A stretch of DNA of 64,000 bases from Solanum dulcamara. Its lineage: Eukaryota; Streptophyta; Magnoliopsida; Solanales; Solanaceae. The DNA lies in the NCBI RefSeq assembly GCF_947179165.1, contig NC_077242.1:40866097-40930096 (forward strand). Direction: 5' to 3'. The position numbers were made by a program, and so were the translations under genes. Below are positions 47,143-57,555 of the stretch, piece after piece (the first letter of the stretch is position 1; the number at the start of each line of letters is the position of its first letter). The notes under the pieces are model-generated. The model saw nothing but the letters and a program-made list of their open reading frames with translations, made no database searches and was not told the DNA's origin.

Positions 47143-48166
47143 ACCATCATGTGATTCATGTAATGTGGGTGTAGGCCTTCTGTCATTACGAATCTTATAA
47201 GGAGTATCATTAGGGTCTTAAGTCACCATTAAGGATCTTAAGTCATCCTTTTCATAAAATCTCTTGAAACATCATTAAGACATCATTCATAACCCTTCAT
47301 GAATCATTTATAAACCCTTATAGTCATTCATAAATATTCATTGAAATCCCCTGAAATTCATGATCATAATTCCTTGAAAATATAATATAGTATGGGTCAA
47401 TAAAAATCAACTTGAAATCATACAATATTATGTAAATTATGCATAAATTGATCAACAATGATAATATAAATCATAATTGAGATGACCCAATGCAAAGTCA
47501 TGGAAAATAATGTCAATTTAAAGTATAATGGCAAATACCCTTCATCCATGTCATGAATCCTAAATAGTAATGTAGGAAGTTCATTGGAAAACTCTTCAAT
47601 TCCATGCAATAATCATTAATTCATTTTGAAATAGGTTCATAATCATAATTTAAATCATAATCCATGTAATTGAAATTGAGATCACAAATCCATAGAAATA
47701 CATACTTTGAATTGATTGAAAAACTTTAGAATTTGTTGGCTCCACGGGTAGAAGGGACCCATGGATGAATACCCATATACCTTGGATAAGAAGTTAGAAT
47801 AAACTTGAAGAAATTTTAAATTTTGATGAAGAACTTGAGAGGATTTCTTGCTTGTCTTCCATGGAGATTTTAGAACCTTTGTAGCGAGAGAACTTTTGTA
47901 GTAGATGAATTGTGAAAGAATGAGGGAGAATAGGGGATTTTGGGTAATTAATAGGGTGGGATTTAGTCTCAAAAACGTTCAGGATCATTATCTACTAGAA
48001 AGGGAAAAGTCTAAAGTATTCCTACTTAAAAATTAAAATGTGATGGAAATATTAACCTAAGTCCGCAATGCAGAGAAAGTTCCTGATAGGCCAATTTTGA
48101 GCGAATAGGAATTTTGACCAAATTTGAATCAAGGGAAATTTTGAATTGCAAGGGACATATCTCGTC
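47143..48166 (-). repeat. M 5' LTR, third segment
   Basis: Matches about 8375-9225 of the M 3' LTR, including the leader donor AAG|GTATATGGG at 47780. It stops at about 48166, inside the U3 part, at ACATATCTCG, where plus-strand gag begins. Confidence 0.82.
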
Positions 48167-49050
48167 TAATATCTTTTGCCGAACACATTTAGGAAGAGAA
48201 ACTCAAAGAGATGAGAATGATGAATTCTAAGAGGGCCCGGTAAGAAGGTGGGTTCTCTAATGCTGGGCTTGGTGGAGGTGGTAGTGCCATTTTCAACAAG
48301 GCCAAGGATCGGAGAAGAAGTTTGTTAAGGATAGGGTCCCATACCCTAAGGTTCAAGAAGGAGTTGTTAAATCTAGTAGCCCTTCATTTCCCAAGTATGA
48401 AAAGTGTGGAAAGAAACATAGAGGAAAATGCTTGACGAGAATGGGTTCTTGTTATGCATGTGGCAAGATGGGCCATAAGCAATCTGAGTGCCCTCATGTT
48501 TCCAAAAAAGGTGGAGAAGGTCTTCCTCAAGGAGTCCAAGTGAAACAAGGTTCCCAAGCTCAACCTAAGGATGGAGAATATAACAACTGATTCTATGCTA
48601 TTCGTACTAGGCAAGATGTGGATGAGACTCCCAATATTTTTACCTGTATGTTATGGGTCTTTCACTATGATGTTTATGCCTTATTTGATCTGGGTGCAAA
48701 TTTGTCTTTTGTTACTCCTTATATGTCCATGATATTTGATATTAGCCATAAAATATTGTTAGAGCCTTTTTCCATTTATACTCCTGTAGGTGATTCGGTT
48801 GTGGCTAAAAGACTCTATAGAAGTAGTCTAGTTTCGATTTTCCATAAAGTTACTCTTGTGATCTAGTTGAGATTGAAATGACTGATTTTGATGTTATCCT
48901 TAGTATAGATTGGCTATATGCATGCTATACTTCTATTGAATATAGAACCTCGAATGGTTAAGTTCCAATTTCCTAATAAGCCGGTACTAGAATGGAAGGG
49001 TAGTAATTCTGTGTTCAAAGGTCAATTCATTTCATCTCTTAAAGCTTGAA
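48167..49050 (+). pseudogene. gag-pol: P2 gag end and protease, decayed
   Basis: Begins inside gag (words ISRLMSFAEHI, corresponding to P1 at about 12670), then the basic region and an intact knuckle CYACGKMGHKQSEC (48452-48493). The protease reads [19 protein letters not shown] (48670-48730), with DLGA instead of the family's DPGA, then LEPFSIYTPVGDSVVAKRLYR. A TAG follows LVI (48864) and a frameshift lies shortly after. The linker to RT runs to the stop near 49050. Confidence 0.82.
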
Positions 49051-49082
49051 AAATAATTTCCAAGGGTTGCATCTACCATCTT

Positions 49083-52026
49083 GTGAGGGTTAGGGATACT
49101 AATTCCAAATCCCCTACTCTAGAGTCGGTCCCCATTATTAATGAGTTTTCAGATGTATTTCTCAATGATCTACCCTGTGTTCCTCCGGAAAGGGAAATGA
49201 ATTTGGCATATATATTCTTCTCAATACTCAACCTATTTATATTCCTCCTTATCATATGGATCCCGTGGAACTTAGGGAGGTTAAAAAGCAATTGAAGGAT
49301 TTATTGGATAAGAGTTTTATAAGGCCTAGTAAATCACCATGGGGTGCTCCCATATTGTTTGTTAGGAAGAAGGATGGGTCGCTCTGAATGTGTATAGATT
49401 ATCGATAATTGAATAAAGTCACTATAACGAAAAGTATCTGATTCTGAGGATAGATGATTTATTTGATCAGTTGCAAGGAGAAAATTACTTCTCAAAGATT
49501 GATCTTCATTGTAGTTATCATCAAGTAAGGGTGAGGGAGTTTGATATTTCCAAAATGGCATTTCAGACAAGGTATGGTCGTTTTGAATTTGTAATCATGT
49601 ATCTCCCTCTATTTTCATGAATTTGATGAATTGTATTTTCAAGACATAGTTGGACATGTTTGTAGTTATGTTTATTGATGACGTTTTTATTTACTCTCGA
49701 AATGATGAGGATCATGTGGGTCACTTAAGGATTGTATTACAAACCTTGAGAGATAAACAACTATTTTCCAAGTTTAGTAAGTGCGGATTTTGGCTAAGGG
49801 AAATTATTTTTCTTGGCCATGTGGTGTCCGGTGATGGGTTTAAGGTTGATCCAAAGAAAATGAATGTGGTGAAGAATTGGCCTAGACCATTGTTTCTTTT
49901 GGATATTAAAAGCTTTTTGGGCTTGGCCGAATACTATAGGAGGTTTGTTAAAGGTTTTTCATCTATTTCTTTGTCTTTGACTAAGTTGATCCAAAATAAG
50001 GTGAAATTTTAATGGTCGGATGAATATGAGAAGAGTTTTCAAATATTGAAGGATCATCGTATGTTAGCTCCTATTTTGACATTGCCCGAAGGTGTGGATG
50101 GGTTCGTTGTTTTTTGTGATGCCTCAAATATTGGTTTGGGTTGTGTTTTGATGCAATATGGTAAGGTTGTAGCCTATTCTTCTAGGAAACTCAATGTAAA
50201 AGTATGGAACTATCCAACCCATGTTCTTGAACTTTCGGCGGTTGTATTTCCTTTAAAGATTCGGCGCCATTATCTTTATGGGGTGCATGTTAACATGTTC
50301 ACCGACCACAAAAACTTGCATACATGTTTAGACAAAGGGACTTGAATCTTAGACAAAAAAGGTGGCTTGAAATCATAAAGGATTATGATATGAGTTTGTT
50401 GTACCATTTAGGTAAAGCAAATATTGTAGCCGATGCTCTTAGTCAATTTTCCGTGGATAGTGTTGCAAATGTTTAGGATGGTAAGAATGAGTTGGTTAAA
50501 TATATTCACAGATTGGAACATTTAGGTGTGCATTTGGTTGATTCAAATGATGTGGGTGTTCTTATGCATAATGGTTTGGAATTGTCTTCTGTGGTGGATG
50601 TTAAGGCCAAACAAGACCATGATCTAGTTTTGGCTAAACTGTAGTAGTTGATTGCCGAAAAGGCCATTTATGATTTCTCCCAATGGGGAGATGAGGGTAC
50701 TTCACTACCAAGGTCATTCATGTATTCCTAATGTTGATGGGTTAAGAGAGTTGATATTGAGTGAGACCCATAACTCTCAATATTCAATCCATCTGGGATC
50801 CACCAAGATGTAGCATTATTTGAGGGAAGTATATTAGTGGAATGGTATGAAGAGGGACATAGCAGAATTCGTAGCTAAGTGTCCAAATTGTCAACAAGTA
50901 AAAACTTAGCATCAAAAATTGGGAGGTTTGGATCAAGACATTAAAATTCCAATGTGGAAGTGGAAGGATGTGAATATGGAATTTATGATGGGTTTTCCTC
51001 GTACTAAAAGGAAATATGATTCTATTTGGGTTGCTGTGGACAGAATGACTAAATAGGCACACTTTCTACTAGTTAAGACTTCTTATGATGCCAAAGACTA
51101 TGTTAAGTTGTATATTCGTTCATTGGTAAAGCTTCATGGAGTTCGGATGTCGATTATATTGGATACATGTACTCAATTCACTTTACATTTTTTGAAGTCA
51201 TTTCAAAAAGGTCTTAGTAGAAAAGTTAAGCTGAGTATCGCTTTTCACCCTCAAACTAATGGACAAGCCAAAAGAAAGATTCAAACTTTGGAGGATATGA
51301 TAAGAGTGTGTGTGGTTGATTTTAAGGGAAGTTGGGATGATCATTTTTGATTGATTGAGTTTGCCTACAATAATTGTTATCATTGTAGCATCCAAATGGC
51401 TTCTTTTGAAGCCTTATATGAAAGAAGGTGTAGATCTCTGGTGGGATGGTTTGAAGTGGGTGAGATGTCATTGATTTGTCCCGATTTGGTAGTAGATGTA
51501 ATGGAAAGGTATGTCTTATATGAGAAATATTGAAGACGGCCCAAAATTATCAAAAGTCCTATTTGGACATTAGAAGAAGAGAGCTTGAGGTTGATGTGGA
51601 AGATTGGGTGTACTAGAAGGTTTCACCTATGAAGGGTGTAATGCATTTTGGTAAGAAAGGGAAATTGAGTCCTAGATATTTAGGAGATTATAGGATATTA
51701 AAGCATGTTGGCAAAGTGGCATATGTATTATATTTTCCATTTAAGTTGACTATGGTTTATCTGGTATTTTATGTGGTGATATTGAGAAAAGTTGTGGGTA
51801 ATCCAAACTCTATTGTGCCATTAGAAATTGTGAACATTGAAGAGAAATTTACTTATTGGAGGTTCCGATGGAAATGTTAGACCATTAAGTGAAGAGGTTA
51901 AGGAACAAAGAGGTTGCGTCCGTCAAAGTATTTTGGAGAAATCAACAAGTAGAGAGTGCTTCTTGGGAAGATGAGGCGGATATGATGAAACGATACCCAC
52001 ATTTCTATCCCTCTTCTCAAGTCTAA
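49083..52026 (+). pseudogene. pol: P2 pol: RT, RNase H, integrase and chromodomain-like tail, decayed
   Basis: In order: [24 protein letters not shown] fingers broken by several stops (49280-49640); palm [22 protein letters not shown] with FIDD intact (49650-49710); [16 protein letters not shown]; RNase [28 protein letters not shown] (50116-50200) and TDHKNL. In the integrase core VNMEFMMGFPRTKRKYDSIWVAVDRM (50970-51050) Glu replaces the first catalytic Asp. SIILDTCTQFT keeps the second, and NGQAKRKIQTLEDM has Lys for the third (Glu). Then comes RYLGDYRILKHVGKVAYVLYF and, in another frame, a chromodomain-like end (RNKEVASVKVFWRNQ to PHFYPSSQV, ending at 52026). The C-terminal tail supports the Tekay/Del placement. 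Confidence 0.88.
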
Positions 52027-52269
52027 GGTAGTAAGTTGTTCTTATTCAAATCGATCAAACTCCTACGTTTCAATTTCGTATGTCTCTCATATGCATGCAT
52101 GTTCATGAAGTTTGTTTTAAAAGAATGATTTAAGTTATGTTTGAAAATCTCAGGGTTTATGCTTCTGTATGTGTTATTGCATTCATGTTAGGTTGCTAGT
52201 CCTTGTTCTATGTCCTTTCATTGCTAGGTTAATCCCTCTCTATGAAGAATGTTACCAAGGAGGAGATAT

Positions 52270-54341
52270 TATAAGACCCCAAAAGTCAAAAAGTTGGACC
52301 CAAAGAAAAGTTTTTCAAAACAAGGACTAACATCAGATTGATGAGTCTTCCTACTACTCATATAAACTCCTAAGATTCGTAATGAGGAGTCGTAGAGGGA
52401 AGACTTAGGATTGTCTAGGAGAAAAGATCAGGATACATCCTACGACTCTGCAGGATAAGTCGTAGGACAAATAATGAGTCCTAATAGTGACTCGTGGCAA
52501 AACTTCAGAGGTTCAAAATATATAGGTTTTTAGACCTGCAGGATGACGATGGTTTTCAACCTATAATCTTTTTTGAGTTGTAAAGATGACTCGTAGAGAA
52601 AGATTAGAGACAGTTTTTTCAGAGTTTTTGGGAAGCCTGCAGGACGAGTCATTTCTATAACTTATCAAAGTGTCTATGAATCGTAGAAACCAATTGTAGG
52701 GTCGTCCGACTAGAAATTAAATAAGGGGTAGTTTGGCCTTTTCCCTATATTCTATCAATGTATGTGGACATTTTTGGAACTAGATTCATTATGTAATTTT
52801 TCCTAATTACTACTAAACCCTTTTCATTCCATCATGATTTCCCAAACAAGTTTAATACTTCTCTCCCAAGCTTCCTCAAGAGTTCATCATGTTCATCAAG
52901 CTGTGGCTAGTGTTTCTTCAAGAACAAGTCTCATTTCTCAATTTCAAGCTCAATTTTAATCAAGGTATGGGTGGATTCATCCATGGTCCCTTCCACCTAT
53001 GGAGTCCAAGGTTCTTCTCAAATTATTTTCATGATTTTTAATTCAAAAGTTCTAATTTCAATTACTATGCATTGGATTTTCTTACTTATGATAGATTCTA
53101 TGATATTTGATTAAATTACCTATCTAATTGGTGTTATTTTCATGAATTGTCTAGGGGTTGATGAGAATGGTATGATCATGCATGTTTTCATCCTACTCTA
53201 ATGGTTTCCAATTAAATTTACTATGTATGCAAGTTTTACCCTAATTTCAAGTAAGAATTATGATTACAGATTTCAATTATGATCTGATTATGAATCTCAT
53301 GCAAGTTATGGAAAAGGTGACTTAGGGGGCCCCTATGTTGGTGACCAGGGAACCGAATGATATGAATTATGCAAGTATGCTATTTTGATGTTGAAAGACT
53401 TATACTCACATTAAAAGTATGTTATGAAAATGATCTACTCTATGGATGTTAAATTTATGTACAAGTTTCATGATATATGTTAAGTATGATCACTATGTAT
53501 GTATTCTATGGGATTTGACTTAGCACCGAATGATGACTTGAGGTGGGGGATTGTCCTATGGGGTCCTTATATAAAGCCTCTTGTCTCATAACTATGTGCC
53601 ACCCAAATTGCCCCTTGTGACCTAGCTAGTGGATCCACATATTGCGTATGTACATGACCTGCCTAGCAAGGTAGAGTCTACCTTGGCAACAACGGGATTC
53701 CATGTTATAGCTCGCATGGTCTTATTTTTGGTTATGGTTCTATCCCACATATGTATACTCTCTATATGTTCTTTTACGATTTCATCTACGTCTCCAAATG
53801 CTTTGATCATTATGGTTTTCTGATGACTTTACTAATCCCCTTTTATCATTTACGTTATTTAATCATTGCATCTTATTATTTCTATTGTATGTCATGCCCA
53901 CATACTTAGTAGATTCAAATATACTAACACATGTTTATTGCCTATATTGTCTCATAATGTAGGGGTTCAGGATCACATTCCTACACATGACTAGTTTATC
54001 TTTGTCATCAGCAGAATTTTGGCGAGTTCTCATCTGTCGAAGGCTAGTTATAAGTTGTTTTCTTTCAAAGACTTTCATTTTGTTTATGATTGAGGGTGAT
54101 ATAGGGACATGTATTAGCCCCCGCACTTCTTTCTTAATAGAGGCATTGTTGGACGTATGTTGTCGAAGTCTATATAGTCAACTTTACATCCTTTTTATGA
54201 TTCACTATTTAGACTCTTCCTATGTTATTTCCTCATTTACTTTACCTTATGTATGCTTAATGATATTTTCAAGAGGCTTGGTTGGATCCCTTTGGGTTTT
54301 CATCACCGTATTATGACTAGACCCTAGGTTAGGTCGTGACA
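52270..54341 (+). repeat. P2 3' LTR (2072 bp)
   Basis: Starts TATAAGACCCC (TG mutated to TA) after the polypurine tract and ends AGGTCGTGACA. Very similar to the solo LTR 35181-37284 throughout, including the GAGTCGTAG cluster (52335-52700), leader donor AAG|GTATGG at 52965 and U5 words. Confidence 0.88.
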
Positions 54342-55615
54342 TAAATAATAAACTTATCACATGGAAAGGCAACAAAAAAGCTACCAATCCATTTTATAAA
54401 ATTTGTTCATAAGAACAGCTGATTATCATGTGATTCATTTAATGTGGGTGTATGCCTTCCATCATTACGAATCTTATTTTATAAGGAGTATTATTAGGGG
54501 CTTAGGTCACCATTAAGGATCTTAAGTCACTCTATCATTAAGGTCTTATATCATCATTAAGGATCTTAAGTCACCCTTTTTCATAAACTCTCTTGAAACA
54601 TCATTAAAGCATCATTCATAAACCTTGATAGTCATTCATAAACATTTATTTGGAACCTCTTGAAATTCATGATCATAATTCCTTGAAAATATACTCACAA
54701 ATAACATATAGCATGGGTCAATGGAAATCAACTTGAGATCATACAATGTGATGTAAATTATGCATAAATTGATCAACAATGATAACATAAATCATAATTG
54801 AGAGGACCCTATTTAAATTCATGGAACATAGTATTAATATGAAGTATAATTGAAAATACCCATGATCCATGTCATGAACTCTAATGAATAATGTAGGAAG
54901 TTCATAGAAATTCAATATTCATTTTGAAATAGGTTCATAATCATAATTTAAATCATAATACATGTAACTGAAATTGAGATCACAAATCCATAGAAATACA
55001 TACTTTGAATAGATTCAAAAAGTTGAGAATTTATTGGCTCCGTGGATAAAAGAGACCCATAGATGAATACCCACATATCTTGGATAGAAAGTAAGAAGAA
55101 ACTTGAAGAAATTTTAAATATTGATTAAGAACTTGAGAGGATTGCTTGCTTGTCTTCAATGGATATTTGAGTACCTTTGTAGAGAGAGAATTTTTGTAAT
55201 AGATGAATTGTGAAAGAATGAGGGAGAATAGGGGTTTTTTGGTAATTAATAGGTGAGATTTAGTATCACAAATATTTAGGTTCATTAACTAGTAGGTAGG
55301 AACAAGTCCAAAGTGTTCCTACTTAAAAATTAAAATCGGATGGAAATACTAACCCAAGTCCGCAATGCAGAGAGGGTTCATGATAGGTCATTTTTGAGCT
55401 AATGAAAATTTTGACCAATTTTGAATCAAGGGAAATTTTGAAAGGCGAGGGACCATCTCAGTGACGCGGAGTGGTCGCGCACTCCTCTGGAAAGTGAAAT
55501 TTTTAAAAATTTTTATTTTTTAAAAATACTTGTTCTAAAAATCTTACGAGGCAATTTTTATAATATTTTAAATTATTATATTATATTCCAACCTTCAAAC
55601 ATTTGGGATATTACA
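54342..55615 (-). repeat. M 5' LTR, duplicated distal segment and outer end
   Basis: Begins TAAAT and matches the M 3' LTR from about 8285 to 9389, ending GGGATATTACA at 55615, immediately before target copy ATCTT. The part up to about 55450 duplicates what is already present at 37285-37366 and 47143-48166, but here without element T. It keeps CG-rich words GTGACGCGGAGTGGTCGCGC (about 55452-55471). Confidence 0.85.
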
Positions 55616-57010
55616 ATCTTCTTTGACATTTCACCCAAAATACTATCTTCATTTTATATCAATTTGTTAATTAAGCACCAACTTGAAAAATTTGAAGAAA
55701 TTGAAAAGTTGATGTAACATATTGTGATCCAGTTACCTTCAAAGTTAGCTTAAAAAAATTTCAAGAAACTTAGCAATTTTCTTTACACTTTCTCAATCAC
55801 TACTCAAAATGTACCTACAAGACTTCGATCCTCAATATCAACATACTCAAGATAATGTTCTACACTATATCATATTCGACATAATGAGAAATTGCACCCT
55901 CATATTCAATAGCCTTGTTCAACATTAAATAGGTGGAATTTCACCTAATAAGAACATCCGATCATTAATACTTTTTAATAGGATTTTCATCTTCACAACA
56001 TTCCTAAAACATGCTCCACCTAACATGAGATTGTCTAATGTATCTCACTACTTGCCTAGCTCATTCAATAGACATATTTGTTTTTTTATACCATCTTGAA
56101 CAACAATATTTATAAATTGATCCATACAACTCACGTGAAGATCACCACCACTCATAATATTGGTCCCCCACTTAGATAATTATTTTGACAACTCCAAAAT
56201 TGACATATTATTTGAACTGGCATTATCAACTGTAACAGTAAAAATTCGATGCAATCCCCACTCAAACAAACACTTTATAATGGGCTTTGCCATATCTTCA
56301 CCTCAATGACTAGATATCAGACAAAAATTGATAATCCTTTCATGAAAAGTCCATTTAGTATCGATCTAGTGAGCGGTATTACACATATAATTTATTCTTT
56401 GCACGAAAGTCCAAGCATTAGTTGTTAAACACACTCTTTGATTTGATTTCTTAAAAACAACCATCATTTTATGTTTATCTTCATCAAATAGATCAAAATA
56501 ATTACGAGTCACCATGGTACGTGAAGGAATCCAAAAAAAAGTTGTGCCACTTTCATAAATTGTTTAAAACCTTTTTTTGATAAATCTAAAAGCCAGCTCA
56601 TCAAGAATTACCATACGATACGAATCTTTCATACACTCTTTTTGATCAAATTTCCATGGGACAACAACCAGATAACCCTTGTTACCCCCTATAACAAGTT
56701 GAAATGATAATTTTGGTTGGTTAGTTTCAATATTATGAGACATTTTTTTACATCTAGATAAATAACCAAGCATTGACCCAGTTCCATGATCTTTAGTGTC
56801 AGCAAGGTACTTTTTTTTGAATAGTTGTATATACCCTTATATCACTACCAACCACTAGAGTGAAATGATCTCACGCACGAGACCTTTTTTCCCTTTCTAT
56901 CTTTACTTTAGACTCAAAACTTTGTTCACTCATTGCATTTGAATTAGAAGCTTCACTTTCAATAATCACCTTATCAATTATGATCTTTTCTACCATGCAT
57001 GCAGTATGTG
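55616..57010 (-). pseudogene. hAT transposase, N-terminal half
   Basis: Minus strand from about 57010. It opens MVEKIIIDKVIIESEASNS..., then a decayed BED zinc finger (words KRSRA.DHFTL and DTKDHGTGSMLGYLSRCKK; the first cysteine pair is lost). Next come LSFQLVIGGNKGYLVV and KFDQKECMKDSYRMVILDELAFRFI (56564-56773). After frameshifts follow LTTNAWTFVQRINYMCNTAHWID, RIINFCLISSHWGEDMAKPI and FTVTVDNASSNN (56190-56500), the conserved catalytic-core blocks of plant hAT transposases. It ends at 55616 with words NEDSILGEMSKK that continue in frame into MKEKFEKYW at 7304. Together the halves would give a protein of roughly 650-690 residues, the normal size for the family. Many stops; non-functional. 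Confidence 0.9.
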
Positions 57011-57555
57011 TCACTGTGAATTGTGAGTTAAAAAGAATATAATCAAATATTGGACAAATAAAACACACAAAATAGCAAAATAGAACAACTATAGATACCT
57101 CGAACTATGAATACTAAAGCTAAACTCGTGATTGTGAATCGTTATCTTGAAATTAATACAAAGAAAGAGAATAAGAGAATCAAAAACTTACGAGTAAGTA
57201 AAAAAATAATTAATAAGAAATCATCAATAATTCACTATATTATTTGTGGAACCCACAAATTGTGGCAATGAAATCAAAAAATTTAAGACTTACCAGTTGG
57301 AGGAAAAGACTGAAAAATTATGAAAGTTATGAAAATATCATTGTTTTAGACTAGCACGAGTGTTGCAACTACGTAGATTTCCTTGATTCTATTAGGACTA
57401 AGGTCCCACTCATCAGAGTCAATGAGTGATGCAGAACTTTGAAATTTGAGTGTAAAGTGTAAACTATAAAGTTATTGTAAGGACTAATGTGTAAAACTTA
57501 AAGGTAAAGTTTCTAAGGCCTTAATTAATCAAAGATATAAATTTAATTAAATAAT
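57011..57555. other. AT-rich 5' flank of hAT relic, no gene seen
   Basis: No coding potential or repeat recognised. It probably represents the hAT leader and terminal region into which the LTR at 57556 was inserted. Confidence 0.5.

Larger units (their letters stand above)
48167..54341 (+). mobile_element. Ty3-type element P2, 5' truncated, plus strand
   Basis: Contains partial gag with CCHC knuckle, protease, RT, RNase H, integrase and C-terminal tail, a 3' UTR, polypurine tract CCAAGGAGGAGATAT just before 52270, and a complete 3' LTR ending at 54341. The 5' LTR, primer site and gag start are absent, replaced by M LTR sequence at 48166. The 3' LTR is followed by TAAAT and M LTR, the same context as the solo LTR at 35181. 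Confidence 0.87.
7310..55615 (-). mobile_element. Ty3-type element M, outer layer of a 48.3 kb nested block
   Basis: M inserted into the hAT transposase gene and later received all other insertions. Support: identical 5 bp direct repeats ATCTT at 7305-7309 and 55616-55620; LTR termini TGTCATGACC at 7310 and GGGATATTACA at 55615; primer binding site at 34190-34201 beside the start of the 5' LTR (34206); a polypurine tract at 9390-9404 beside the 3' LTR; and gag N-terminus at 33816-33990. The internal region of M is otherwise gone, replaced by P1 and its passengers. The 5' LTR is broken into 34206-35180, 37285-37366, 47143-48166 and a partly duplicated end 54342-55615. The M LTR is related to the P1, P2 and solo LTRs, which lie on the opposite strand. 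Confidence 0.85.
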
